DNA of 64,000 nucleotides from Rhodanobacter glycinis (GCF_006438785.1 NZ_RCZB01000007.1:109254-173253), one strand, 5' to 3'. Shown: positions 44,849 through 54,196, counted from the stretch's first letter. Program-made: numbers and translations. The notes: generated by a model from the letters alone, not told the origin.

Positions 44849-47031
44849 TGCGCGTCGCGCGCACCCGCTCTTTCGTGGCGCAGTTGCTGCTCGTGCTGTC
44901 GCTGCTTGTGCTGGCGCCCGTCGCGCTGGCCGGCATCGATGCGAAGCATCCGCAACTGCACGAGGTATTCCCCGGCGCCACCCGCTTCGGCGACATCGAG
45001 GGTACCCCGCCCGCCGCGGCGGTGTATCGCGGCGACAAGGTCATCGGCTACGCGTTCGAGACGGTGATGGTGGCGCCGGTGCCGGCCTATTCGGGCGCGC
45101 CGATCAACATCCTGATGTCGATCGGCACTGACGGCAGCATCCGCGACGCCCGCGTGCTGGAGCAGCACGAGCCGATCCTGCTGGTCGGCATCCCGGTGCA
45201 GAAACTGTACGACTTCGTGGCCCGCTACATCGGCCATCGCGTGGACGACCGTATCGTGGTCGGCGGCGGCGGCAGCGGCAGCGTGCGCATCGACGCGATC
45301 AGCAGCGCCACGGTGACTTCGATGGTCGCCAACGAGACGATCATGAACTCGGCGCTGAAGGTAGCCGCCTCGCGCAAGCTGATCGCCGGCGCGGCCGACA
45401 CCGGCGCGGCCGCCGCGCAGGTCCGCGGCGATTACTTCGTGCCGGCCGACTGGCAGGCGCTGACCGGCAACGGCGCGATCGACCATCTGCAGCTGGCCCG
45501 GCAGGCGGTCACCGACGCGTTCAAGGGCCAGCCGGAGAGCGGCCTGATCGACGACCCCACCGCGCCGGCCGCCGGCCATGGCGCGGACACCTTCATCGAT
45601 CTGTACTTCGCCGACGTCACCCCGCCCACGGTGGGGAGAAACCTGCTGGGGGCCGCGGCCCACGCCGAGCTGATGAAACAGCTCAAGCCCGGCGACACCG
45701 CGATCGCGGTGATGGCCAACGGCATCTACTCGTTCAAGGGACTGGGCTACGTGCGCGGCGGCATCTTCGACCGCGTGCACCTGCTGCAGGACGGCAAGCT
45801 GGTGCTGTTCAAGGATACCGACCTGGTGTCGATGAACGACACCCCGCTGCGCGGCAAGCCGGCGTTCGCCGAGCAGGCGATCTTCATCGTGCGCAACAGC
45901 GGCAGCGGCTTCGATGCGACCCGGCCGTGGACGTTGCAGCTGATGGTGAACCGCCAGGTCGGCCCGCTGCAGAGCATCTACCACACCTTCACCAGCGACT
46001 ACCGCATGCCGGCGGTCTACACCACGCGCCCGGAAGCGGCTGCCGACGCATTGCCGGCCGACGCGCCGCTGTGGGTGAAGGTGTGGCACGGGCGCCGGCT
46101 GGACATCGCAGTGCTGCTGGCGGGACTGTCCGTGCTCACGCTGATCCTGATGTTCCAGGACTGGATCGTGAAGCGTCCGCTGCTGCTCGAGCGCCTGCGC
46201 GTGGGCTTCCTGATCTACACGCTGGTATTCATCGGCTGGTACGGGCTGGCGCAACTGTCGGTGGTGAACATTTTCACCTTTATCCAGTCGGTGTTGCACG
46301 GCTTCCATTGGGAAACCTTCCTGATGGACCCGCTGATCTTCATCCTGTGGGTGTTCGTGGCCGCCACCCTGCTGCTGCTGGGACGCGGCGTTTACTGCGG
46401 ATGGCTGTGCCCGTTCGGTGCGCTGCAGGTGCTGGTGAACAAGGCGGCCAAGCGGCTGCACGTGCCGCAGTTCGAGTTCCCGCGCGTGGTGCACGAGCGG
46501 TTGTGGGCGCTCAAGTACGTCATCCTGCTGGTGCTGTTCGGCATGTCGCTACAGTCGCTCAACACGGCCGAGCACTACGCCGAGATCGAGCCATTCAAGA
46601 CCACGTTCACGCTGCACTTCGCGCGCTCGTGGAGCTACGTACTCTACGCGGTGCTGCTGATCGGCGTATCCGCGTTCAACCACAAGTTCTATTGCCGCTA
46701 TGTCTGCCCCCTGGGTGCCGGACTGGCCGTGTCCGGACGCTGGCGATTGTTCGAATGGCTGCGCCGACGCCCCGAGTGCGGCAGCCCATGCCAGGTCTGC
46801 GCCAACGAGTGCGAGGTCAAGGCGATCCACGCGGATGGCCGCATCGACTTCAACGAATGCCACTACTGCCTGGATTGCCAGGTCACCCGCGTCAACGACC
46901 ACAAGTGTCCGCCGGTGGTACAGCAACGCAAAAAGCGCGAACGCGCCGCACGACCGTTGCCCACGCCGATCGCACTGATTACCCCGGCGAACGCGCCGGA
47001 AACCCGAGAGCCGGCGCCCGTCGCCGACTGA
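44848..47031 (+). CDS. nosR: NosR: flavoprotein/Fe-S regulator and electron donor to N2O reductase
   Basis: 727 aa. An N-terminal signal anchor, a periplasmic FMN-binding domain with the flavinylation site AISSATVTS (Thr near 155), about five helices, then cytoplasmic Fe-S elements: CGWLCPFG (Cys517), CRYVCPLG (Cys616), CGSPCQVCANEC (Cys644) and a ferredoxin-like CHYCLDCQ. NosR passes electrons from the quinone pool to NosZ and is needed for nosZ expression. It is preceded and overlapped by apbE, its FMN loader. Confidence 0.96.
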   Translation: MRVARTRSFVAQLLLVLSLLVLAPVALAGIDAKHPQLHEVFPGATRFGDIEGTPPAAAVYRGDKVIGYAFETVMVAPVPAYSGAPINILMSIGTDGSIRDARVLEQHEPILLVGIPVQKLYDFVARYIGHRVDDRIVVGGGGSGSVRIDAISSATVTSMVANETIMNSALKVAASRKLIAGAADTGAAAAQVRGDYFVPADWQALTGNGAIDHLQLARQAVTDAFKGQPESGLIDDPTAPAAGHGADTFIDLYFADVTPPTVGRNLLGAAAHAELMKQLKPGDTAIAVMANGIYSFKGLGYVRGGIFDRVHLLQDGKLVLFKDTDLVSMNDTPLRGKPAFAEQAIFIVRNSGSGFDATRPWTLQLMVNRQVGPLQSIYHTFTSDYRMPAVYTTRPEAAADALPADAPLWVKVWHGRRLDIAVLLAGLSVLTLILMFQDWIVKRPLLLERLRVGFLIYTLVFIGWYGLAQLSVVNIFTFIQSVLHGFHWETFLMDPLIFILWVFVAATLLLLGRGVYCGWLCPFGALQVLVNKAAKRLHVPQFEFPRVVHERLWALKYVILLVLFGMSLQSLNTAEHYAEIEPFKTTFTLHFARSWSYVLYAVLLIGVSAFNHKFYCRYVCPLGAGLAVSGRWRLFEWLRRRPECGSPCQVCANECEVKAIHADGRIDFNECHYCLDCQVTRVNDHKCPPVVQQRKKRERAARPLPTPIALITPANAPETREPAPVAD

Positions 47032-47064
47032 TCCCACGTCACCTGCCTCTGCGGATGAAAAGCC

Positions 47065-49011
47065 ATGCACGACGAATCGAAGAACAAACCCGAAGCTGAC
47101 GCGGAAGGCACCGACCCCGCGCGTCGCAACTTTATGAAGAACAGCGCGCTGGCCGGCCTGGCCGGCGCGGCGGGACTGGCACTGGCGGGCTGCGGTCGCA
47201 AGGGTGATCACGGCGGCGCTGAAGGTGCCGCCGCCGGACACGATGGCGAACGCCAGCGCGAGCACGGCGAGCACGAAGCCGCCTCCGACCACGTGCCGCC
47301 CGGCCAGCTCGACGAGTACTACGGCTTCTGGAGCGGCGGCCAGTCCGGCGAGGTGCGCCTGGTCGGCGTGCCCTCGATGCGCGAGCTGATGCGCATCCCG
47401 GTGTTCAACCCCGACTTCACCATCGGCTGGGGCGTCACCAACGAGAGCAAGCGCGTGCTCGGGCCGAACTTCCCGCCCGGCGGCGATTGCCACCACCCGC
47501 ACATGAGCCAGACCGACGGCCACTACGACGGCCGCTACATCTTCATCAACGACAAGGCGCACACCCGCGTCGCGCGCATCCGTTGCGACGTGATGCGTAC
47601 CGACCGCATCACCAATGTGCCCAATGTGCAGGCGATCCACGGCCTGCGCGTGCAGCGCGCGCCGCGCACCGGCTACGTGTTCGCCAACGGCGAGTTCCTG
47701 GTCCCGGCGCCGAACGATGGCCGCGATCTGGACGATCCGAAGAAATACCAGACCATGTTCAGCGCGCTCGACGGCGACACCATGGAGGTCGTCTGGCAGG
47801 TGCTGGTGGACGGCAACCTGGACAACACCGAGGCCGATTACGCCGGCAAGTACGCCATCTCCACCTGCTACAACAGCGAGGGCGGCATGGACCTGCCCGG
47901 CACGATGCAGGCCGAGCGCGACTGGGCCGTGGTGTTCAATATCGCGCGCATCGAGGCGGCGGTGAAGAAGGGCGATTTCAAGACCATCGGCAGCTCGAAG
48001 GTGCCGGTGCTGGACGGCCGCCACGGCTCGTCGCTCATCCTCTACATCCCGATCCCGAAGAACCCGCACGGGATCAACGCCAGCCCCGACGGCAAGTACG
48101 TGGTGGCCAACGGCAAGCTCTCGCCCACCGTCACCGTCATGGAGTGGAGCCGCATCGACGACTGCTTCGCCGGCAAGCTCAAGGACCCGCGCGACACGGT
48201 GGTGGCCGAGCCCGAGCTGGGCCTGGGTCCGTTGCATACCGCCTACGACGGTCGCGGGAACGCCTATACCACGTTGTTCATCGACAGCCAGATCGCCAAG
48301 TGGAACATCGAGGACGCGATCGCCGCCCACGCCGGCAAGAAGGTCAACTACCTGCGCCAGAAGATCGACGTGGCGTACCAGCCCGGCCACTGCCACACCT
48401 CGATGGGCGAGACGCGCGACGCCGACGGGCGCTGGCTGGTGTCGCTGAACAAGTTCTCCAAGGACCGCTTCCTGCCCACCGGCCCGCTGCATCCGGACAA
48501 TGACCAGCTGATCGACATTTCCGGCGAGACCATGAAGCTGGTCGCCGACGGCCCGGTGTACGCCGAGCCGCACGACGTGATCCTGCTGCACCGGCGGTTG
48601 CTGATCGACAAGGTCAAGAAGAGCTGGGACCGCGACGATCCGTTCTTCGCCGAGACGGTGGCCATGGCCAGGCGCCACGGCATCGACGTGCTTACCGACA
48701 GCAAGGTCATCCGCGAGGGCCGCAAGGTGTTCGTGTACATGACCTCGGCCGCGCCGATCTTCGGCATGGGCAGTTTCACGGTGAAGAAAGGCGACGAAGT
48801 CACCGTGGTGGTGACCAACATCGATGCGGTAGAGGACGTGAGCCACGGCTTCTGCATTGTCAACTACGGCATCAACATGGAGATCAGTCCGGGCGCCACC
48901 GCCTCGGCCACCTTCACCGCCGACAAGGCGGGAGTGTTCTGGTACTACTGCACGTTCTTCTGCCATGCGATGCACATGGAGATGAGCGGGCGGATGCTGG
49001 TCGAGGCCTGA
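47065..49011 (+). CDS. nosZ: Nitrous-oxide reductase (clade I, Tat-exported)
   Basis: 648 aa. Catalyses N2O to N2 in the periplasm. The Tat motif is ARRNFMKNSAL (Arg20-Arg21). It ends in LALAGC, a lipobox at Cys43, so a lipoprotein form is predicted. CuZ ligands include the histidines of DCHHPHMS (141-148), GHCHTSMGE and EPHD; CuA is CTFFCHAMHMEM (Cys629, Cys633, His637, Met640). A His/Glu-rich linker (about 48-76) follows the Cys. The stop is followed by a strong hairpin. Clade I is inferred from the Tat signal and the nosR-nosZ-nosDFYL order. Confidence 0.97.
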   Translation: MHDESKNKPEADAEGTDPARRNFMKNSALAGLAGAAGLALAGCGRKGDHGGAEGAAAGHDGERQREHGEHEAASDHVPPGQLDEYYGFWSGGQSGEVRLVGVPSMRELMRIPVFNPDFTIGWGVTNESKRVLGPNFPPGGDCHHPHMSQTDGHYDGRYIFINDKAHTRVARIRCDVMRTDRITNVPNVQAIHGLRVQRAPRTGYVFANGEFLVPAPNDGRDLDDPKKYQTMFSALDGDTMEVVWQVLVDGNLDNTEADYAGKYAISTCYNSEGGMDLPGTMQAERDWAVVFNIARIEAAVKKGDFKTIGSSKVPVLDGRHGSSLILYIPIPKNPHGINASPDGKYVVANGKLSPTVTVMEWSRIDDCFAGKLKDPRDTVVAEPELGLGPLHTAYDGRGNAYTTLFIDSQIAKWNIEDAIAAHAGKKVNYLRQKIDVAYQPGHCHTSMGETRDADGRWLVSLNKFSKDRFLPTGPLHPDNDQLIDISGETMKLVADGPVYAEPHDVILLHRRLLIDKVKKSWDRDDPFFAETVAMARRHGIDVLTDSKVIREGRKVFVYMTSAAPIFGMGSFTVKKGDEVTVVVTNIDAVEDVSHGFCIVNYGINMEISPGATASATFTADKAGVFWYYCTFFCHAMHMEMSGRMLVEA

Positions 49012-49017
49012 GCCGCG

Positions 49018-49048
49018 TCGTGCCGCCGCGCAGCGCGCGGCGGCACGA
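49018..49048 (+). terminator. Perfect 14-bp hairpin between nosZ and nosD
   Basis: TCGTGCCGCCGCGC (49018-49031) pairs perfectly with GCGCGGCGGCACGA (49035-49048) with a 3-base loop. It lies 7 bases past the nosZ stop and 17 before nosD. No T run follows, so it may attenuate nosDFYL and protect the nosZ message 3' end. Confidence 0.65.
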
Positions 49049-49064
49049 GCGGATCTCCGTTCCC

Positions 49065-50351
49065 ATGCATGCACTTCGTTTCCTCGCGTTCCTGATGCTG
49101 GCATTGCTGCCGGCGGCGCCGGTGCATGCGCGCGAGTCGCTGGAGCAGATCGTGGCTGCGGCGCCGCCGGGCACCACCATCAGCGTGCCGGCCGGCGTGC
49201 ACCCGGTGCACCTGCGGCTGGACAAGCCGGTCACCCTCGTCGGCGAACCCGGCGCCGTTCTCGATGGCGGCGGCGAAGGCGACGTGGTGCGCATCGGCGC
49301 CGCGCAGGTCGCCGTGCGCGGGCTGACCATCCGCCATAGCGGCACCGATCTCACCGCGATGAACGCCGGCATCTTCGTCGAGCGCCAGGCGCGCGACGTC
49401 ACGCTCGAGGGCAACCGCATCGAGGAGAGCCTGTTCGGCGTCTACCTCGACGGCGCGGCCAACGTGCGGGTCACGCACAACGTGATCCGCGGCATGCGCT
49501 CGCTGCGCGTGGCCGACCGCGGCGACGGCATCCACATGTGGAACGACACCGGCTGCACCATCGAGGGCAACGACGTGGCCGACTCGCGCGACGGCATCTA
49601 CGTCTACGTCAGCCCGCACAACACCATCGCGCGCAACGTGGTGCACGAGGTGCGCTACGGCATCCACTACATGTATTCGCAACACAACCTGCTGCTGGAC
49701 AACGTCAGCCGTGGCAACCTGGCCGGCTATGCGCTGATGTCGTCCGATCACCTCAAGGTGATCGGCAACACCGCCGAGGACGACGAATCCTACGGTTTCC
49801 TGCTCAACTACATCTCGCACAGCGAGATCGCCGGCAACCAGATACGCCGGATCAACGGCCAGCGCGACACCCAGGGCGGGCTGATCGACGGCACCGAAGG
49901 CAAGGGGTTGTTCGTCTACCTGTCGCAGTTCAACACCATCCACGACAACCTCGCCGCCGACTCGCAGATCGGCATCCACGTGACCGCCGGTTCGGAGAAC
50001 AACCGCCTGTGGGGCAACCGCTTCGTGGACAACCGCATCCAGGTGAAGTACGTGCAGAACCTCGCCCAGGAGTGGTCGGCGCACAGCCGCGGCAACTTCT
50101 GGAGCGACTACCTCGGCTGGGACCTGGACGCCGACGGCATCGGGGACATCCCGTTCCGCCCCAACGACGGCGTCGACGTGCTGCTGTGGAAATACCCCTC
50201 CGCACGCAACCTGATGTCCAGCCCCGCGGTGCTGCTGATGCGCTACGTGCAGCGCGCGTTCCCGGTATTCACGCCGCCATCGGTGCAGGACAGCCACCCG
50301 CTCATGCAAGCCCCCACTTCCTTCCGGCCCGACCATGAACCCCGCGATTGA
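49065..50351 (+). CDS. nosD: NosD, periplasmic copper-site maturation protein
   Basis: 428 aa with a signal peptide (about 1-22, VHARESL). A right-handed parallel beta-helix of CASH/PbH1 repeats follows (NVRVTHNVIRGM, CTIEGNDVADSRDGIYVY). It assembles the tetranuclear CuZ centre of NosZ with NosF and NosY, and receives copper from NosL. The start at 49065 gives the signal peptide. It overlaps nosF by 17 bases. Confidence 0.95.
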   Translation: MHALRFLAFLMLALLPAAPVHARESLEQIVAAAPPGTTISVPAGVHPVHLRLDKPVTLVGEPGAVLDGGGEGDVVRIGAAQVAVRGLTIRHSGTDLTAMNAGIFVERQARDVTLEGNRIEESLFGVYLDGAANVRVTHNVIRGMRSLRVADRGDGIHMWNDTGCTIEGNDVADSRDGIYVYVSPHNTIARNVVHEVRYGIHYMYSQHNLLLDNVSRGNLAGYALMSSDHLKVIGNTAEDDESYGFLLNYISHSEIAGNQIRRINGQRDTQGGLIDGTEGKGLFVYLSQFNTIHDNLAADSQIGIHVTAGSENNRLWGNRFVDNRIQVKYVQNLAQEWSAHSRGNFWSDYLGWDLDADGIGDIPFRPNDGVDVLLWKYPSARNLMSSPAVLLMRYVQRAFPVFTPPSVQDSHPLMQAPTSFRPDHEPRD

Positions 50352-51264
50352 ATTCGAGGCACTGGCCAAGCGCTACGGCATGCTCGCCGCGCTCGACGGC
50401 GTCAGCGCCTGCGTGCCGCGCGGCCAGGTGATCGGCCTGCTCGGCCACAACGGCGCCGGCAAGTCGACCCTGATCAAGCTGATCCTCGGCCTGATCGCAC
50501 CCAGCGGTGGCCGCCTCGACGTACTCGGCCAGTCACCGTGGCGCGCGCACGCCTTGCGCCGGCGCATCGGCTACCTGCCCGAGAGCGCCACCTTCTACGC
50601 CAACCTCAGCGGGCGCGAGCTGCTCGACTACCTGGCCCGGCTGAAGCAGGCGCCGCGCGCCCAGGCACAGGCGCTGCTGGAACGCGTCGGCCTGGCGCAC
50701 GCTGCCGACCGGCGCATCGGTACCTACTCCAAGGGCATGCGCCAGCGCCTCGGCCTGGCGCAGGCCTTGCTCGGTTCGCCGGAACTGGTGTTGCTTGACG
50801 AACCGACCACCGGCCTCGATCCGCAGGCCACCCGCGAGCTGTACCGCATCGTCGGCGAGCTGCGCGCGGACGGCCGCTGCGTGCTGGTTTCCTCGCACCT
50901 GCTGGCCGAACTGGAGCCGCACATCGACGGTGCACTGATCCTGCGCCAGGGCAAGTTGCTCGCCGCCGGCAGCCTCGCCGCACTCGGCGAACAGGCGGCA
51001 CTGCCCGCCCACATGCTGCTGCGTCCGCACGAGAACGCCGGCGCCGAACTGATGACCCAGCTGGCCGCGCGCGGCCTGGCCGCGCAGTCGCGGCCCGACG
51101 GCCGACTGGAGCTGCAGGTGCCGCGCGAGGCCAAGCTGCGCACGCTGCGCGAACTTCTCGCCAACCCCGCCATCGCCGACCTCGACGTACGCGAGCCGAC
51201 ACTGGCGCAGCTGTACGACTGGCTCGGCGCCGGTCCCCACCCCGCCGCGGAGGCCCGCGCATGA
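50335..51264 (+). CDS. nosF: NosF, ABC transporter ATPase for CuZ maturation
   Basis: 309 aa. Walker A GHNGAGKS, signature TYSKGMRQRLGLAQAL and Walker B LVLLDEPTTGLDPQ. It powers NosDFY, coupled to NosY. A C-terminal extension of about 80 residues after the ATPase is typical. Starts within nosD and overlaps nosY by 4 bases. Confidence 0.95.
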   Translation: MNPAIEFEALAKRYGMLAALDGVSACVPRGQVIGLLGHNGAGKSTLIKLILGLIAPSGGRLDVLGQSPWRAHALRRRIGYLPESATFYANLSGRELLDYLARLKQAPRAQAQALLERVGLAHAADRRIGTYSKGMRQRLGLAQALLGSPELVLLDEPTTGLDPQATRELYRIVGELRADGRCVLVSSHLLAELEPHIDGALILRQGKLLAAGSLAALGEQAALPAHMLLRPHENAGAELMTQLAARGLAAQSRPDGRLELQVPREAKLRTLRELLANPAIADLDVREPTLAQLYDWLGAGPHPAAEARA

Positions 51265-52094
51265 ACAGCATTTTCATCGTCGCCTGGAAGGAGTTCCGCG
51301 ACGACTTCCGCAACCGCTGGACGGTCGCGCTCACCGTGCTGTTCGCGCTGCTGGCGCTGGGCATCGCCTGGTTCGGCAGTGCCGCCGCCGGCCGGGTCGG
51401 CTTCACCTCGTTCGACGCCACGCTGGCCAGCCTGACCACGCTGGGCGCCTTCGTGATTCCGCTGATCGGCCTGCTGATCGCCTACGACACCATCGTCGGC
51501 GAGCGCGACGACGGCACCTTGCTGCTGATGCTCAGTTATCCGCTGGCGCGCGGCCAGCTGGTCGCCGGCAAGTTCCTCGGCCACTGCGGCGCACTGGCCG
51601 CCGCCACGCTGGCGGGTTTCGGCCTGGCGGTGGCGATCATGCAGCTGATGCAGCCGCCCGCGCAGACGTTGCAGGCGTGGCTGCACATCGGCCGCTTCAT
51701 CCTCAGCGCCTCGCTGCTGGGTGCCTGCTTCGTCGGGATGGCCTGCCTGATCAGCGTGCAGACCGCCGACAAGTCCCGCGCCGCCGGCCTGGCGCTGATC
51801 GGCTGGCTGGCCAGCGTGGTGCTGTTCGACCTCGCGCTGCTGGCGCTGCTGGTGGTCAGCGGCGGCAACCCGGTCGAGCGCGCGGTGTATCCCTACCTGC
51901 TGCTGCTCAACCCGGTCGACGTATTCCGGCTGGTCAACCTCACCGCGCTGGGCGACGGCGCCGGCAACGACTTGCTGACCGGCATGACCGCCCACCACAC
52001 CTACTCGCCCGCCCTGCTGTGCCTGGTACTGCTGGGCTGGGCCGTGGCGCCGTTCGCGTGGGCGATGCTCGCGTTCCGGCGCAAGGAAATCTGA
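51261..52094 (+). CDS. nosY: NosY, ABC transporter permease for CuZ maturation
   Basis: 277 aa with six helices. FIVAWKEFRDDFRNRW at the start and ERDDGTLLLMLSYPLARGQL are the NosY/ABC-2 phrases. It is the membrane subunit that couples NosF ATP hydrolysis to NosD. Overlaps nosF by 4 bases. Confidence 0.95.
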   Translation: MNSIFIVAWKEFRDDFRNRWTVALTVLFALLALGIAWFGSAAAGRVGFTSFDATLASLTTLGAFVIPLIGLLIAYDTIVGERDDGTLLLMLSYPLARGQLVAGKFLGHCGALAAATLAGFGLAVAIMQLMQPPAQTLQAWLHIGRFILSASLLGACFVGMACLISVQTADKSRAAGLALIGWLASVVLFDLALLALLVVSGGNPVERAVYPYLLLLNPVDVFRLVNLTALGDGAGNDLLTGMTAHHTYSPALLCLVLLGWAVAPFAWAMLAFRRKEI

Positions 52095-52105
52095 GGAGAA
52101 CCCGC

Positions 52106-52768
52106 ATGATGACCCTTTCCGCGATGAGCTTCCGTGCGGTGGCGCTGGCCCTCGCCCTGGCCCTGTTCGCCGGCTGCGACGGCAACCCCGCCCCCGCGCA
52201 GCATGCCGTCGACATCCATCCGGACGACACCTGCGCGGTGTGCGGCATGTACCTTGACGGCTCGCCCGGTCCGCGCGCGGAGGCTTGGGTGACCGGCCGC
52301 GTCAAGCCGTTGATGTTCGACTCCACCCGCGACTTCTTCGCCTACGTGCTGCAACCGGAGAACCAGGCCGACCTGCAGGAACTGTTCGTGCAGGACAGCG
52401 CGCGCATCGACTGGCAGCAGCCCGCCCACGCCGCGATCAGTTTCATCGATGCGCGCCGCTCGTCCTACGTGGCCTGGCAGCCGCTCCCCGGCTCGATGGG
52501 ACCGACCCTGGCGCCGTTCGCCACCCGCGCTGCGGCGGCGGCCTTCATCCGCGAGCATGGCGGTGCCGTGCTCGGTTTCGACGAGATCACGCCGGCGCTG
52601 GTGGCCACACTGGACTATCGGTGCCCCTCCCAGGTGGCCGCAGCCAGCGGCCACGATTCACAATGCCTTGCCGGACCCACGGCATCCGCCGGTCTGCCGG
52701 CAAGCCCGCACCTGCCATTTCCGCCGGCGCTGCCCGAACGGTCGGCCCGCACTTCCCCACAGCCGTAA
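52106..52768 (+). CDS. nosL: NosL copper lipoprotein
   Basis: 220 aa. A signal peptide ends in a lipobox (LFAGC), and the Cu(I) site CAVCGMYLDG (CxxCGM) follows. NosL hands copper to the NosDFY complex. The C-terminal about 45 residues are a Pro/Ala/Ser-rich extension not usual for NosL. GAGGAGA lies ahead of the start at 52106; 52109 is also possible. It precedes tatA by 15 bases. Confidence 0.93.
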   Translation: MMTLSAMSFRAVALALALALFAGCDGNPAPAQHAVDIHPDDTCAVCGMYLDGSPGPRAEAWVTGRVKPLMFDSTRDFFAYVLQPENQADLQELFVQDSARIDWQQPAHAAISFIDARRSSYVAWQPLPGSMGPTLAPFATRAAAAAFIREHGGAVLGFDEITPALVATLDYRCPSQVAAASGHDSQCLAGPTASAGLPASPHLPFPPALPERSARTSPQP

Positions 52769-52783
52769 CAGGAAATCCGGAGC

Positions 52784-52987
52784 ATGCCTGGACTGAACAG
52801 CTTTTCGCACTGGACCGTGCTGCTCGTACTGGTATTGCTGGTTTTCGGCACCGGCAAGCTGCGCAACGCCGGCCGCGACCTGGGCAGCGCCATCGCCGAT
52901 TTCCGCAAGGGACTCAAGGACGCCCAATCGGACGACACCGCACTACGGATGGTTCGGCCGGATGTCGACGGCAAGCAGCAACCCTGA
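52784..52987 (+). CDS. tatA: TatA/E-type twin-arginine translocase subunit
   Basis: 67 aa. One N-terminal helix (HWTVLLVLVLLVFGTGKL) ends in the conserved FG-x-x-K-L, then an amphipathic helix (GSAIADFRKGLKDAQ), the TatA/E layout. It lies at the end of the nos cluster and may help export folded NosZ or NosX. There are no tatB or tatC genes here, so they must be elsewhere. It is called tatA/E because the group is not separable at this length. Confidence 0.9.
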   Translation: MPGLNSFSHWTVLLVLVLLVFGTGKLRNAGRDLGSAIADFRKGLKDAQSDDTALRMVRPDVDGKQQP

Positions 52988-53056
52988 TGCGCTGATCCAT
53001 TTGACGCGGACACCGCGACAGCGGCCTGCAGCCGCCGACCAAGGGACCACGCCCGG

Positions 53057-54196
53057 TCAGGTCTCGACCAGCAGACGCTCGCAAACGGTGCGGTAGAGTT
53101 GCGGCAACTGCTCCAGTTCCTCCAGCGCCACGCATTCGTCGACCTTGTGGATAGTCGCGTTGACCGGACCGATCTCCACCACTTCTGCACCCATCGGCGC
53201 CAAGAAGCGGCCGTCGGAGGTGCCTCCGCCGGTGCTTTGTTCGGGGTCGATGCCGCACAGTTCGCGACAGATCGCCACTACGGTTTCGCGCAACACGCCG
53301 CCGGGCGGAGTCAGGAACGGTTCGCCGGAAAGGTTCCAGTCCAGTGCGAAGTCCAGGCCGTGTCGTTGCAGGATGGTTTCGGTACGTGCGCGCAGGTCTT
53401 CCGCGCGGCTGGCGGTGCAGTAGCGGAAGTTGATCCACGCAGTGAGCTCGCCGGGAATCACGTTGTTGGCGCCGGTGCCGGCGTTGAGGTTGGAGACCTG
53501 GAACGAGGTGGGTGGGAAATCACTGTTGCCTTCGTCCCAGCGCTCGGCGGCCAGTTCCGCCAGTGCAGGGGCGAACGCGTGGATCGGGTTCAGCGCTTTC
53601 TCCGGGTAGGCCACGTGGCCCTGCACTCCGCGCACCACGAGCGAGCCGGACAGCGAGCCGCGGCGGCCCACGCGGATCAGGTCGCCAAGTTTCTCTTTCG
53701 CTGATGGTTCACCGACCACGCACCAGTCGATGCGCTCGCCGCTGGCGCGCAAGTGCTCGACCACGCGGCGCACGCCGTCGAGATTGGTCGGACCTTCCTC
53801 GTCGCTGGTCAACAGCAGGCCGACCCGGCCACGATGATCCGGATGCGCAGCCACGAACTGCTCCAGCGCCACCACCATCGCTGCCACCGAGCCCTTCATG
53901 TCGGCGGCGCCGCGGCCGTATAGACGTCCATCGCGGATGGTCGGCTCGAACGGCGGACTTTGCCACGTCGCTTCCGGCCCGCTCGGCACGACGTCGGTAT
54001 GGCCGAGAAAGACCAGGGTTGGCCCGCCGCTGCCGTGGGTCGCCCACAGGTTGTCGACTTCCCCATAACGCAGATGTTCGACGCGAAACCCCACGCGAAC
54101 CAGCCGTTCGCCGATGAGGGGCAGGCAGCCGGCATCGACCGGCGTCACCGAGCGGCGGCGGATCAGCTCACAAGCGAGTTCGAGCACATCGGACAT
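53057..54196 (-). CDS. dapE: Succinyl-diaminopimelate desuccinylase
   Basis: 379 aa. M20 zinc peptidase motifs: GHTDVVPSGPE, GRGAADMKG, SDEEGPTNLDG and GGTSDGRFLAP. It removes succinate from N-succinyl-diaminopimelate in the lysine and peptidoglycan pathway. The start at 54196 (MSDVLEL) is preferred over 54274. It is last in the dap operon: dapD, Spx-like, DUF2165, dapE. Confidence 0.96.
   Translation of the reverse strand: MSDVLELACELIRRRSVTPVDAGCLPLIGERLVRVGFRVEHLRYGEVDNLWATHGSGGPTLVFLGHTDVVPSGPEATWQSPPFEPTIRDGRLYGRGAADMKGSVAAMVVALEQFVAAHPDHRGRVGLLLTSDEEGPTNLDGVRRVVEHLRASGERIDWCVVGEPSAKEKLGDLIRVGRRGSLSGSLVVRGVQGHVAYPEKALNPIHAFAPALAELAAERWDEGNSDFPPTSFQVSNLNAGTGANNVIPGELTAWINFRYCTASRAEDLRARTETILQRHGLDFALDWNLSGEPFLTPPGGVLRETVVAICRELCGIDPEQSTGGGTSDGRFLAPMGAEVVEIGPVNATIHKVDECVALEELEQLPQLYRTVCERLLVET

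Noticed and set aside
44758..46494. 578-codon minus-strand open frame opposite nosR
   Set aside because: Gln/His/Arg-rich antisense shadow of nosR.
46549..49104. 851-codon minus-strand open frame opposite nosR/nosZ
   Set aside because: It is a shadow of the GC-rich third positions of nosZ; the product is His/Val/Ala-rich and unlike any protein, while nosZ is unmistakable.
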